64,000 nt of DNA from an uncultured Clostridia bacterium. Lineage in GTDB: Bacteria; Bacillota; Clostridia; TANB77; CAG-508. The notes beneath the pieces were generated by a model. It saw nothing but the letters and a program-made list of their open reading frames with translations, ran no database searches and was not told the origin of the DNA. The translations under genes and the position numbers were made by a program. Below, piece by piece: positions 1-12,022 of the stretch (position 1 is its first letter; each line of letters begins with the position of its first letter). Where the stretch lies: contig CATGLK010000001.1 in NCBI GenBank assembly GCA_949538735.1, positions 1-64,000 of the forward strand. Reading direction: 5' to 3'.

Positions 1-105
1 ACAGACTGGATGAAATTTGCTATTAATATAGAAAAGCTAAGAAAAAGAGGTCTAGTATTTCTACTAGACCAATATACAAAAGTACATATTGAATGTACAA
101 ATTGA
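1..105 (+). CDS. Group II intron maturase, C-terminal fragment (partial)
   Basis: The open frame enters from the left edge and ends at a TGA at 103-105. The 34 visible residues (ending LLDQYTKVHIECTN) look like the C-terminal tail of an intron-encoded reverse transcriptase/maturase. The call rests mainly on position: the stop codon directly abuts a good intron domain V, the usual place for the end of such a protein. The reverse transcriptase domain lies outside the window. Confidence 0.6.
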   Translation, partial: TDWMKFAINIEKLRKRGLVFLLDQYTKVHIECTN

Positions 106-175
106 ACCGCCGTATGCCCGAACGGCACGTACGGTGGTGTGAGAGGGGAAAAACACATTAAGTGTTATCCTCTAC
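1..175 (+). mobile_element. Group II intron, 3' end with domains V and VI
   Basis: Positions 106-138 fold as domain V: a 9-bp lower stem (106-114 with 130-138, one G-U), a two-base CG bulge and a short upper stem with a CGAAC loop, close to the conserved domain V form. Positions 142-173 fold as domain VI: AGAGG/CCTCT and AACAC/GTGTT stems with an unpaired A at 167 as candidate branch point, 8 bases from a terminal AC at 174-175, which fits the AY 3' end of these introns. The intron points opposite to the neighbouring transposon genes, so it cannot splice from their mRNA. Confidence 0.8.
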
Positions 176-182
176 TCGATTT

Positions 183-572
183 TTAAACATAAATCAATTC
201 ACTAAAAACAATTTCTTCGGCTTGTGCCTTAATAGAGTTCATTGTGCCAACCCAGTATAACACATCAGTATTTTTCATATCTTCTATCAAATCGCTCTTA
301 GTTTTTAACTCACTAATAATCTGTTGCACTCTATTATCTGCTGTTTCTTGTATTTCTTTTAAGTGTGTATTTAATGTTCCGTTCATAAGCATTATAGTAT
401 AATCAGATTTTTTGTGTTCTTTCAAGTATTTTAATCTCATTCTTCCATATTTATTTAAAGTGATTTTTTCTTGTTTAGGTATTGCTATATTAGGTATATA
501 ATAATCTCCCTCTAAATGATATTCAATTCCTGTTCTCTCATCAATTTTTGTTTTTGGTAATTCGTTATCCAT
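183..572 (-). CDS. tnpV: TnpV-family transposon protein
   Basis: A 129-residue protein with the typical TnpV layout: an N-terminal GIEYHLEGDYYIPNI stretch, the KYGRMRLKYLKEHKK segment and the C-terminal AEEIVFSELIYV ending. TnpV is carried by Tn4451/Tn4453-type mobilizable transposons; its biochemical role is unknown. It lies 15 bases downstream of the relaxase gene on the same strand, so the two are probably co-transcribed. The intron 3' end lies only about 7 bases beyond its stop codon. The start ATG has a purine-rich AGGAGGAAAAAG just upstream. Confidence 0.85.
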   Translation of the reverse strand: MDNELPKTKIDERTGIEYHLEGDYYIPNIAIPKQEKITLNKYGRMRLKYLKEHKKSDYTIMLMNGTLNTHLKEIQETADNRVQQIISELKTKSDLIEDMKNTDVLYWVGTMNSIKAQAEEIVFSELIYV

Positions 573-587
573 AACTTTTTCCTCCTT

Positions 588-1976
588 TTAAAATCTGGTA
601 TCATTATTTTTCTTTTTATTCTTGTTTTGCTTATTTTCATCTGGTATAGTTACTTTCCTAGCAATGTTATTTGCGATTTCATTATCGTTGTTGTCAAATA
701 TGCCATTTTTATATAGGTCATCACTTACAATTTTATAGTTATTATCTTTATCATAGCAAATTCTTTTGTGAAAATGGCTCATAATACTATGCCAAAAGCC
801 TTTGAATTTCTGCAATTCCTGTTTTAGCTTTTCTTTTTCAGCTTGTAATCTTCCTGTAATTTTATCTTTAGCAGAGAGTTCATTTTTTAAACTGCCGATT
901 TCATTATCTTTTAGTTCTATTTCATATTTAAGTGAACGATTTTCTTTTTCTATTTCAAAAGCAGAGTGTTCAAAATCCTTAATCGCCATATTTAAGTCAT
1001 TTACACTTCTAACTGTTTGAGTAATATCTTTTACATCTTTTGTATAATTTTTGATTTTCTGAACATCCTCGTTTGAAATAACCATATTATTTTTATTAAG
1101 TTTAGTAGGTTTTAGATTATTTAGTATCACGTTTATATCTTTACTGGTATTATCAAGCTCTTTCGTTTGGGTATTTGCTTTTGCAAGTTTTTGTTCTTTT
1201 TGCTTTAGTTGTTTCTTGATTTCTCTGTAATTTCCCATTTCATTAACATTTATATCTTGATTTCTTCCTTTTTGCTTTTGTTTTAGTCTAGTATTAACTT
1301 CATAAAACTTGTTGTATGACTTAATACAAGCATTTCTCATCTTATCTTGTATTTCAGTAAGTGTTGTTTTAGTAAATAATTTACTTTTTCCTACTTGCTT
1401 TTTCATTCCTCTAGTACAATTTAAGGCTACTGGAACACCTATAATATGCATATGAGGAGAAACTTCGTCAAAATGTATTGTAGCATTTGCTATTTTGAAG
1501 TCTGGTACAATTTTTATTAATTCCTTTACTTGTTCATTATATACATCAACCATTTTAAATCTATATCTTTCGTTTTTATCATTCCAAAAGTCCATATCTC
1601 CAAGTTCTATTATAATTTCACAAGCTATATCATTTTGAGATTCACATACTTTTTTGAAATAATCTTCAATTTTTCTATCTTCACGAGTTTGCTTGTTGTT
1701 ATATTCTAGTCTTGATTGCTCAAACTCATCTAAATATACTTGTTTAACATCATTTACAATATCACTTGTCCCATATATAGTTCTAATCAGTTCTGTTTGA
1801 TTATCATAATCTCGCAAGTTATGCTTATTAACATCTGATAAATCTTTTGCAGTTTGAATTGCATTATTAGCTAGAGAAGTTGTGCCAGATACATTTTCTT
1901 TTGCAACTTTCTTCGCTAATTTACTTTTGTTTTTATCACTACCCAAGTGAAAAGAATATGCCAATTCTTGCTCCAT
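588..1976 (-). CDS. MobV-type relaxase (Mob/Pre, TnpZ-like)
   Basis: A 462-residue plasmid-recombination/mobilization protein. It would nick the origin of transfer and stay bound to the 5' end so that helper conjugation systems can move the element. The N-terminal half carries the metal-binding motif HFDEVSPHMHIIGVPV (about residues 168-183). The C-terminal half is a long charged coiled coil (about 240-400), as in other Mob/Pre proteins. The start follows a GGAGGGATTCT ribosome site. Two hairpins just upstream (2009-2073) are the likely oriT. In Tn4451 the matching gene is tnpZ, so with the neighbouring TnpV and large serine recombinase this is the mobilization gene of a similar element. Confidence 0.9.
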   Translation of the reverse strand: MEQELAYSFHLGSDKNKSKLAKKVAKENVSGTTSLANNAIQTAKDLSDVNKHNLRDYDNQTELIRTIYGTSDIVNDVKQVYLDEFEQSRLEYNNKQTREDRKIEDYFKKVCESQNDIACEIIIELGDMDFWNDKNERYRFKMVDVYNEQVKELIKIVPDFKIANATIHFDEVSPHMHIIGVPVALNCTRGMKKQVGKSKLFTKTTLTEIQDKMRNACIKSYNKFYEVNTRLKQKQKGRNQDINVNEMGNYREIKKQLKQKEQKLAKANTQTKELDNTSKDINVILNNLKPTKLNKNNMVISNEDVQKIKNYTKDVKDITQTVRSVNDLNMAIKDFEHSAFEIEKENRSLKYEIELKDNEIGSLKNELSAKDKITGRLQAEKEKLKQELQKFKGFWHSIMSHFHKRICYDKDNNYKIVSDDLYKNGIFDNNDNEIANNIARKVTIPDENKQNKNKKKNNDTRF

Positions 1977-2008
1977 AGAATCCCTCCTTTGAAATTTCTT
2001 CGTAGCAC

Positions 2009-2073
2009 AGGACTTCGTCTTGACGGAAGTCCTAACCCCCTATATGTTATGACATGCTATCATAACATGGGGG
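2009..2073 (-). other. Candidate origin of transfer (two hairpins)
   Basis: Two strong inverted repeats lie directly upstream of the relaxase gene. The first pairs 2009-2015 (AGGACTT) with 2027-2033 (AAGTCCT), with an inner CGTC/GACG stem. The second pairs ATGTTATGA (2044-2052) with TCATAACAT (2060-2068), flanked by CCCCC (2036-2040) and GGGGG (2069-2073). Mob/Pre relaxases act on such sites (RSA/oriT) just before their own gene. The nick site cannot be placed by eye. Confidence 0.55.
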
Positions 2074-2171
2074 CTCTGCGAGGCAATAAATTTTATCTCA
2101 CAGAGCTAAAATTTATCAAATTAACTATCGCCACTTTCATTTTTGCGAAAGCAAAAACAAAACGTGCCATG

Positions 2172-4164
<1,993 letters not shown>

Positions 4165-4303
4165 TAAATCCATTTATCATAAACTAAAATATAATAATGC
4201 AATATAATATAATCTTTTCAAAGTACCCATATATAACTCTTGCGAGTAAATAATCAATTGCCTATATTATATCACGATTTTAAGAAATGTCAAATATTCC
4301 CAT

Positions 4304-4585
4304 TTATATATTTTTCAAATATTCTTCTAACTCTGATAATTTAATCTTTTGAGTTAAGTTAGAAATGTAAACATCGTTTGAATAATTAAAAACTAAAAAA
4401 GTAATATTTTTAATGATTACTCTATGTGGCTCAATATATGTGAGATTAGTTTTCTCTAGCTTTCTAATACTACCATTTACAAAAGTAGGGGTAACTTTAG
4501 AAAATTCACATATAAACTCCAATCTTTGTTTTAAACATTCCTCAAATTCTAGTTCTTGCTTAATTATCTGCATATCAAACACCAT
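4304..4585 (-). CDS. Hypothetical protein, 93 residues
   Basis: I do not recognise this protein. It is charged at the N-terminus (QELEFEECLKQRLEFICEF) and has alternating hydrophobic residues in the middle, so it looks like a small cytosolic alpha/beta protein. The start is uncertain: the first ATG (4585) has AAGG directly against it, while an in-frame ATG at 4573 has AGGATGG about 10 bases upstream. It sits between the transposon module and tRNA-Thr and may belong to either the element or the host. Confidence 0.45.
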   Translation of the reverse strand: MVFDMQIIKQELEFEECLKQRLEFICEFSKVTPTFVNGSIRKLEKTNLTYIEPHRVIIKNITFLVFNYSNDVYISNLTQKIKLSELEEYLKNI

Positions 4586-4611
4586 CCTTTCTTGGATAGC
4601 ATTTTTACAAC

Positions 4612-4642
4612 AAAAAAAATACCATCCATTTCTGAATGATAT
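4612..4642 (-). terminator. Terminator after tRNA-Thr
   Basis: On the minus strand ATATCATTC pairs with GGATGGTAT (two G-U pairs) and is followed by eight T. It lies about 45 bases after the tRNA-Thr 3' end. Confidence 0.6.
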
Positions 4643-4685
4643 TTGTATCTATCTGTTCTATTGGTTCGAACAGAAACGTCGTTGG

Positions 4686-4759
4686 TGCCAATAAGCAGAA
4701 TCGAACTGCTGACCTACGGGTTACGAATCCGTTGCTCTACCAACTGAGCTATATTGGCA
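4686..4759 (-). tRNA. tRNA-Thr (anticodon CGU)
   Basis: Full cloverleaf on the minus strand: acceptor TGCCAAT paired with ATTGGCA, D arm with AGTTGGTAGAGC, T arm with GTTCGATTC. The anticodon loop is TTCGTAA, so the anticodon is CGU and it reads ACG. The pair closing the anticodon loop is A-C. CCA is not encoded. A good promoter lies at 4774-4802. Confidence 0.93.
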
Positions 4760-4773
4760 CATAATACTTTTCA

Positions 4774-4802
4774 ATTATAACACAGCAAAAATAAATCCGC
4801 AA
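4774..4802 (-). promoter_or_regulatory. Promoter of tRNA-Thr
   Basis: TTGCGG (4802-4797) and a perfect TATAAT (4779-4774) are separated by 17 bases on the minus strand, 14 bases before the tRNA. Confidence 0.7.
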
Positions 4803-4822
4803 CAGCAAATTTGGGCTCGCTC

Positions 4823-4851
4823 TTTACTTTTACGTAAACTTATGATATAAT
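4823..4851 (+). promoter_or_regulatory. Promoter of the lipoprotein gene
   Basis: TTTACT (4823-4828), a 17-base spacer and TATAAT (4846-4851), about 40 bases upstream of the lipoprotein start. Confidence 0.65.
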
Positions 4852-4893
4852 TGCTACTAACAAGGTCATTTTGACTACGTAGGAGGAAATAAA

Positions 4894-5184
4894 ATGACAC
4901 AAAAATGTAAACTGCTTGCAAAAACTTTTGCCCTCGTAACAATAATTTCACTATCTGCTTGTGCTAAGCAAGATTTAGCTACAGAAAATGTTCAACAACC
5001 TAATCCTAAAGATTTAGCTATAATATCCCAAGAAAAGTTTGGAAATAGAACATTTTCTGTGCTATATGACCCAGACACTATGGAACTCTATACTTTTCTA
5101 AAGTATGATGGAAATGACGAAGGTCACTTAGCTTCTATGCATAATGCAGATGGAACACCAATGCTTTTTTCTTTAGAAGAATAG
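4894..5184 (+). CDS. Small secreted lipoprotein
   Basis: A 96-residue protein with a lipoprotein signal: positive start (MTQKCK), a hydrophobic stretch and the lipobox LSAC, so the mature protein would begin at the cysteine at about residue 23 and be anchored on the outer face of the membrane. The C-terminal part (FSVLYDPDTMELYTF ... MHNADGTPML) resembles the small DUF6440-type fold, but that match is from memory and tentative. An ideal AGGAGG (4881-4886) lies 7 bases before the ATG and the gene has its own promoter. It stands alone, ending at a terminator shared with groEL. Confidence 0.85.
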   Translation: MTQKCKLLAKTFALVTIISLSACAKQDLATENVQQPNPKDLAIISQEKFGNRTFSVLYDPDTMELYTFLKYDGNDEGHLASMHNADGTPMLFSLEE

Positions 5185-5188
5185 TATT

Positions 5189-5220
5189 AAAAGAGACAGG
5201 GAAATTATCTCCTGTCTTTT
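5189..5220. terminator. Bidirectional terminator, lipoprotein gene / groEL
   Basis: AAAAGAGACAGG (5189-5200) pairs with CCTGTCTTTT (5211-5220), with T runs on both strands. It lies between two convergent genes. Confidence 0.75.
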
Positions 5221-5229
5221 AATTTATTA

Positions 5230-6873
<1,644 letters not shown>

Positions 6874-6890
6874 TTATCCTTCCTTTCCCT

Positions 6891-6988
6891 TAGGTGTTTT
6901 TGGGGACAGACCTTAAAAACACCCAATTATTATTTCACTTTTTTCGAACTTTTAAGATGTTTTTAAGGTCTGTCCCCAAAAACACCTA
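6891..6988. repeat. 31-bp perfect inverted repeat between groES and groEL
   Basis: Positions 6891-6921 are the exact reverse complement of 6958-6988, with 36 bases between. Each arm also contains a smaller palindrome (GGTGTTTTT ... AAAAACACC) around the core GGGGACAGACC. This core recurs at several other intergenic sites in the window. In mRNA the pair would form a very stable hairpin between the groES stop and the groEL start. Confidence 0.9.
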
Positions 6989-6993
6989 AAATA

Positions 6994-7355
<362 letters not shown>

Positions 7356-7438
7356 TAGTTTTTCACTTTTTTCACACAAAGTTCACATATATATTATATT
7401 AGGTTGCTTTTTTCTTTATTACGCTATATAATAATTTT

Positions 7439-8315
7439 ATGAAAAAGTTAATTGTTAATAAAAAATCAAATGGGAAAAAATTGAATACATTTATATTTGA
7501 AAATATGCCGACTGTCTCATCTAGCTTATTTTACAAAACTTTGAGAAAAAAGGATATTAAGATTAATGGAAATAGAGTTTCTGAAAATGTAACTATTTAT
7601 GAAAATGATGAAATTCTTGTTTATATTTCTGATGAACTTCTTAAAACTAATTTTAATTTAGATATTTTCTTTGAAGATGACAATATTTTGGTTATTAATA
7701 AACCATATAATATTGAAGTTACTGGCGATAATAGTCTGACCACATATGTACATGAAAATTATCATACTGCTTTTAAACCTATGCCTTGCCATAGAATTGA
7801 TAGAAATACTACTGGTTTAGTGCTATTTGCCAAAAATGAACAGGCTTTAAATATTCTTTTGAAAAAGTTTGAAAATCACGAGATTGAAAAACATTATTTG
7901 GCTTGGGTTTATGGTATTCCAAAAGTATCTGCTAAGAGATGTGAAGCTTTTTTATTTAAGGATAATAAAAAGTCTCAGGTTTATATTAGTAATTGTTTTA
8001 AAAAGGGCTATCAAAAAATTGTGACTTCATATTCTGTTTTAGAGAAATATGAAAATAACACTGCTCTTTTAGATGTTCAAATAGAAACTGGTAAAACTCA
8101 TCAAATTCGTGCTCATTTAGCTTACTTGGGTTTTCCTATTGTTGGTGACCGGTAAATATGGAAAAAATACTATTAATAAGTTGTTTGGCAAAAAATATCA
8201 AATGCTCCAAAGCTATATTTTGAAGTTTAACTTTAAGACCGATAGTGGCTTTTTAGATTATTTAAATGGTGCTGAGTTTGTTCTGCCAAATAAATTAGGA
8301 ATTAAAAAAGATTAA
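7439..8315 (+). CDS. RluA-family pseudouridine synthase with CGGT recoding site
   Basis: A 23S rRNA/tRNA pseudouridine synthase of 291 residues if CGGT (8150-8153) is read as one codon. The N-terminus has an S4-like RNA-binding region, and the catalytic motif HRIDRNTTGLVLFAK (about residue 120) carries the nucleophilic Asp. Read as triplets the frame stops at GACCGGTAA after FPIVGDR. Removing one C gives the family motif VGDGKYG and then about 50 more residues to a TAA at 8313-8315. The other eleven breaks in the window have the same form, so this is probably decoded and not a pseudogene. The gene stands alone and ends in a shared terminator. Confidence 0.85.
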
Positions 8316-8350
8316 TATATATTTTTTACATTATATATATTAATCTTTTT
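8305..8350. terminator. Bidirectional terminator, rluA-type gene / coat genes
   Basis: AAAAGATTAATATATA pairs with TATATATTAATCTTTT around an AT loop, with T runs on both strands between the convergent genes. Confidence 0.7.
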
Positions 8351-8357
8351 GTTATAC

Positions 8358-8600
8358 TTATTTTGAATATTTTTGTTTTGCGCTATCTATCTTTGTTTGC
8401 TCAGCTACGTCTGTTTTATACCATCCTTTTTCTGCCATTAAATTATATATTTTATTTTGAATGTTTAGTGTTTCCTCTAAAGCTTTTTGAAATGCTGTGT
8501 GTACTTCTGCTGTTGATGATTCGATTGTTCCGTGAAGGTATAAGTCACATACACCTTTAATTACCAATAATTCGTTTTCCATTAAATCTTTGTCTTCCAT
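8358..8600 (-). CDS. CotF-family spore coat protein
   Basis: An 80-residue protein matching the Coat F family: LLVIKGVCDLYLHGTIESSTAEVHTAF, NIQNKIYNLMAEKGWY, then a charged tail with Q/K repeats. Such proteins are helical, ferritin-like and found in the spore coat. The ribosome site is AAGGAGAGAGAAA. It lies 11 bases after a second, shorter coat-type gene on the same strand, so the two form an operon. Their presence indicates a spore-forming ancestry. Confidence 0.85.
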   Translation of the reverse strand: MEDKDLMENELLVIKGVCDLYLHGTIESSTAEVHTAFQKALEETLNIQNKIYNLMAEKGWYKTDVAEQTKIDSAKQKYSK

Positions 8601-8611
8601 TTTCTCTCTCC

Positions 8612-8785
8612 TTATAATAAATTTAGAAATTTGTTTGCTAGTTCTGTGTGTTTTTGTTCTAACTCTTTAACAAATGTTGCAAGAGTTTGGTCTTGTAATT
8701 TTTTTGATGTTTCACATGCACATTTTTTCATAAAGTTTTCGTGTCCTAGTGCATCTTCAACATATAAAAGTTCTTTACTTGTCAT
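8612..8785 (-). CDS. CotF-like small spore coat protein
   Basis: A 57-residue protein starting MTSKELLYVEDALGHENFMKKCACE, which matches the N-terminal half of Coat F proteins, with a C-terminal helix LATFVKELEQKHTELANKFLNLL. The start at 8785 is chosen for its GAGGTGATA ribosome site; an upstream in-frame ATG at 8815 lacks one. It is the first gene of a two-gene coat operon. The double cysteine (KCAC) is a possible site of coat cross-linking, which is only inference. Confidence 0.8.
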   Translation of the reverse strand: MTSKELLYVEDALGHENFMKKCACETSKKLQDQTLATFVKELEQKHTELANKFLNLL

Positions 8786-8966
8786 ATTATCACCTCTTAA
8801 GGTCATTGTTTCCAAATTTTTATGTTTTTATTCTATTTTTGTATTCAACAAAAAAACTTAATCTGTAACTTAATGTACTTTTTGCATGCATATTTAATAG
8901 TAAACACGTTTGTAGATTTTTTTAACTTCTTGTGATAGAATATTTTTACGAAAGGTGGGTCAAAAC

Positions 8967-9650
8967 ATGAAAAAACAAATTACTTTTTTAGGCAAAGACA
9001 GTGGCTTTGGTAAGCAAAACACATCAGCCTATGCTATTGTCAATAATCGATTACTGTTAATTGATTGTGGTCAAACAGTAATGACACAATTACAAGATAA
9101 AAATCTCCTTACAGGAATTTCTGGAATCGATGTAATCATCACTCATATGCATGGTGATCATATAGGTTCTCTTAGTCAATTAGCTCTTTTTAGCTATTTT
9201 GTACTAAAAAAACCTATAAATATCATTACTGCATGTTCTGAAATTGATAACTATCTTACAATTACTGGAGTTGCAAGGTATTGTCAAACACCTGGTTTTC
9301 CAGCAGAACGATATACAAGAAAAAATGATTTTGTAACATTTATTTCAACAGATCATGTTGGAGATGAACTTGATTGTTATGGCTTTTCAGCTAAAATAAA
9401 TGGAACTCATATTATATATACTGGTGATACAAAGTCTCTTGAACCTTTTATACCGTATCTCCATAAAGGCTCACAACTGTTCACTGATGCTTCTGTTGCT
9501 GGAGGAGTACATCTTAAATTGGAGGATAACTTACCTCTTTTGAGTGAACTAACTCAAAAAGGCGTAGATGTTTACCTTATGCACTTAGATGATGAACTAA
9601 AAATTCGAGATATAATTGAGGGCACAAAAATACATATCTGCGATGATTAA
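8967..9650 (+). CDS. MBL-fold metallohydrolase
   Basis: A 227-residue metallo-beta-lactamase-fold enzyme. The metal motif HMHGDHIGS (HxHxDH) is at about residues 56-64, with a further Asp in IYTGDTKS and a final His in LMHLDDE. This is the RNase Z-like subgroup of small single-domain hydrolases; the substrate cannot be told. The ATG at 8967 is used because AAAGGTGG precedes it by 8 bases; an in-frame GTG at 8955 would overlap that ribosome site. No CGG codon is present. Confidence 0.9.
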   Translation: MKKQITFLGKDSGFGKQNTSAYAIVNNRLLLIDCGQTVMTQLQDKNLLTGISGIDVIITHMHGDHIGSLSQLALFSYFVLKKPINIITACSEIDNYLTITGVARYCQTPGFPAERYTRKNDFVTFISTDHVGDELDCYGFSAKINGTHIIYTGDTKSLEPFIPYLHKGSQLFTDASVAGGVHLKLEDNLPLLSELTQKGVDVYLMHLDDELKIRDIIEGTKIHICDD

Positions 9651-9670
9651 AATTCGTCTTTTCTAAAAAT

Positions 9671-9711
9671 AAAAAAACTTACGAATCTCTTTATTGTTCG
9701 TAAGTTTTTTT
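9671..9711 (-). terminator. Terminator of the tmRNA-tRNA-Gly unit
   Basis: On the minus strand AAAAAAACTTACGAA pairs with TTCGTAAGTTTTTTT around a 11-base loop, ending in a T run, 4 bases after the encoded CCA of tRNA-Gly. It could also serve the convergent MBL gene. Confidence 0.85.
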
Positions 9712-9715
9712 ATTT

Positions 9716-9789
<74 letters not shown>

Positions 9790-9792
9790 ATA

Positions 9793-10148
9793 TGGTGGAG
9801 ATGAGGAGAGTCGAACTCCTGTCCATAATACTTTCCAAATAGACCTCTACAAGTTTAGTTTATCATTTATATTCTTTGCAAACTCTCCGACAAACAGGAT
9901 AATTTGCAGTATAGCTTTTAAAAATACCCACTACTTCAAAAGCAAAAGTAGCTTTGTTTCCCAGACTGGTTATGACACTTTATTCTTATCGGCTGGGGCA
10001 ATAAGGTAAAGCGTAGCCGCATCTAGGCAGCTAATGCTAATTCGTTATTATCAGCGTTTATTTTGTTTTCTCGTTTTTTAAGTGGCCAACGAGAATCCAC
10101 TACTTGCTATCTATTTTTCTGGTAGTATGTCGAAACCATTACATCCCC
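9793..10148 (-). ncRNA. ssrA: tmRNA (ssrA)
   Basis: A 356-base transfer-messenger RNA that rescues stalled ribosomes. The 5' end GGGGATG pairs with CATCTCC before the encoded ACCA, the T arm is AGGAGTTCGACTCTCCT, and the 5' segment has the usual TGGTTTCGACA. The tag frame is at 10023-10055 on the minus strand: GCT GAT AAT AAC GAA TTA GCA TTA GCT GCC TAG, encoding ADNNELALAA, with the normal ALAA ending recognised by ClpXP. A strong promoter lies upstream and tRNA-Gly follows after 3 bases. Confidence 0.95.
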
Positions 10149-10160
10149 AAATACCTATTT

Positions 10161-10189
10161 ATTATACTATATTTTCTTCTAACTTTCAA
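10161..10189 (-). promoter_or_regulatory. Promoter of ssrA and tRNA-Gly
   Basis: TTGAAA (10189-10184), a 17-base spacer and a perfect TATAAT (10166-10161), 12 bases before the tmRNA 5' end. Confidence 0.8.
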
Positions 10190-10238
10190 TATTTTTTAGA
10201 TGTAATATTTTTCTTTCCACCAAATTTACACAAAATCG

Positions 10239-11858
10239 TTATACTCTATCATTATAGTTCACAGATTTTTCTTTATGTTCAGCTTCAGCTTCTTCAAATA
10301 TTCCCATTATCTTATCTCTTATAACATCTTGAGAATATGTTTTCTCTGTATATTTAGCAATTTCGTTATTGTCAAATTTCAAATTACCTTCACAAATATC
10401 CATTACAGATTTACTAATTCCATCCACCGTAGCTTTATATTGATTTAAGTACGCTGGTGTGTTTTCTTCGTCTGCTTTGCTTGGTCTTTCTGGAAGAGGT
10501 GGAACTAGAACTCCTAATTTTGTTATATATGTTTTACTTATATCTGATAAATCTTCTTTTTCTGTATTTAATATTCCAGGTATTCCTCCTGAATTAGTTG
10601 CAATTACTGGGTGTCCACATGATGTTCCTTCTATTACAACTAGTCCAAAAGGTTCATTTCTTGATGGTATTAATGAAACATCAGCTATATTTTGTAAATC
10701 ACAAATTTCACTATGATTTTTTCTTCCAACAAAATGTGTATGTTTTAGTTCTAATGTTTCCGCTTGATTTTTTAGTGTTTCCTCCAAAGCTCCAGAACCT
10801 ACTATTATTGTTTCTATTTTTTTATTCTTTTCTTCTGCTTCTTCTTCATAAATTTTTGCAGCTTCAAGTAAAGCATCTATTCCTTTGAAATCAGCAAATT
10901 TTCCAACAAATAAAACTACATTATCACATTTACTATTTTGTTCTCCAATTAAATTTGACAGTATTTCTTCTCTATTTACATTTTCTTTTTGATGAAATAC
11001 TTTTGCGTCATATCCATTTTCTAAAAGTTTTACTCTACTTTCATTTCCTGGAAATAGTCCATTAAAGTCTTTCTCTTGTGCATCTGAAATTACTATTATT
11101 CTTTCTGATTCTTTTGCTGACTTTTCTGCCTCTCTTCTATATAACTCGTATAATTTCTTTTTATCATATATATCTATTAAGCTTCCTAATTCTTCTTTTG
11201 ATATCTCTATTTTTTTATTCTGAATAGCACTTTTTAGCTCTCTCATTATTTCTGCTTTTGTTGATACTTTTGCATATATTTCTTCAATATTTTTGATATT
11301 ATTTAATTCTTTTGAATTTAAGTTAACCTTTTTATTTTTTAATTCATTTTCTATTTCTGTTAGTTTTTCTCCAGCTTTCTTATATCCCATTAGGTCTGTT
11401 CCATGTATTGTAAGTGCAACTGGTTTACCAAAGTTATTGCATATGCTGCTTGTTAGCCAGTTATGTTGTGCATGTATTATATCTGGTTTAAATTCTTCTA
11501 CTTCTTCTTTTATTGCTTCTTCAAACATTTTGTTATATTTTTCTATTTCTTCTAACCCTACATTCCAAAAATTAGCTGTACTTTCTGTATGTGTTGTAAA
11601 CATTAAATAATTGAATGGACATTGACCTTCTATCTTTTCTGCATTTTCACTTTCTGCTGTAAATGGTACTATGTGATATTTTACTCCTTCTAGTTTATCA
11701 AAATCTGTCCTATTGTTTCCTGTTATTATTACAACTTCGTCTCCATTTTCTACATATGATTTTGCTTGTGTAGTAATTAATGCTCCACTTCCTGCACCGT
11801 GTGTTGGAAATGCTGTTACTATTAAAATTTTCTTTTTGTTTGTTTCTTCATTTTTCAT
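10239..11858 (-). CDS. Glycosyltransferase, family 4 type
   Basis: A 539-residue GT-B glycosyltransferase. The N-terminal domain starts KKKILIVTAFPTHGAGSGALITTQAKSYVENGD; the C-terminal nucleotide-sugar domain has VVLFVGKFADFKGIDALLEAA and the acidic motif SRNEPFGLVVIEGTSCGHPVIATNSGG. An extra helical insert of about 100 residues (about 165-260) lies between the domains, making it longer than usual. The start at 11858 has GGAAAGGATTATATTA; an earlier in-frame ATG at 11927 lacks a ribosome site. It stands alone; acceptor and product are unknown, possibly cell-envelope glycan or glycolipid. Confidence 0.88.
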   Translation of the reverse strand: MKNEETNKKKILIVTAFPTHGAGSGALITTQAKSYVENGDEVVIITGNNRTDFDKLEGVKYHIVPFTAESENAEKIEGQCPFNYLMFTTHTESTANFWNVGLEEIEKYNKMFEEAIKEEVEEFKPDIIHAQHNWLTSSICNNFGKPVALTIHGTDLMGYKKAGEKLTEIENELKNKKVNLNSKELNNIKNIEEIYAKVSTKAEIMRELKSAIQNKKIEISKEELGSLIDIYDKKKLYELYRREAEKSAKESERIIVISDAQEKDFNGLFPGNESRVKLLENGYDAKVFHQKENVNREEILSNLIGEQNSKCDNVVLFVGKFADFKGIDALLEAAKIYEEEAEEKNKKIETIIVGSGALEETLKNQAETLELKHTHFVGRKNHSEICDLQNIADVSLIPSRNEPFGLVVIEGTSCGHPVIATNSGGIPGILNTEKEDLSDISKTYITKLGVLVPPLPERPSKADEENTPAYLNQYKATVDGISKSVMDICEGNLKFDNNEIAKYTEKTYSQDVIRDKIMGIFEEAEAEHKEKSVNYNDRV

Positions 11859-12022
11859 ATTAATATAATCCTTTCCATTATGGTTAACTGTAATGTGGAT
11901 TATATCATTTTTATTTTTCCTTTTCAATATTTTTTACACATTTATAAATTTTTTAAGATTTAATATGATTAACTTCTTGTAATAATTTTTTTTGTTTTTC
12001 ATATCTTATATTAGGTGATTTT

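Noticed and set aside
4304..4585. tRNA-Thr as the attachment site of the mobile element
   Set aside because: No direct repeat of the tRNA end was found on the other side, and TnpX-type recombinases do not usually target tRNA genes.
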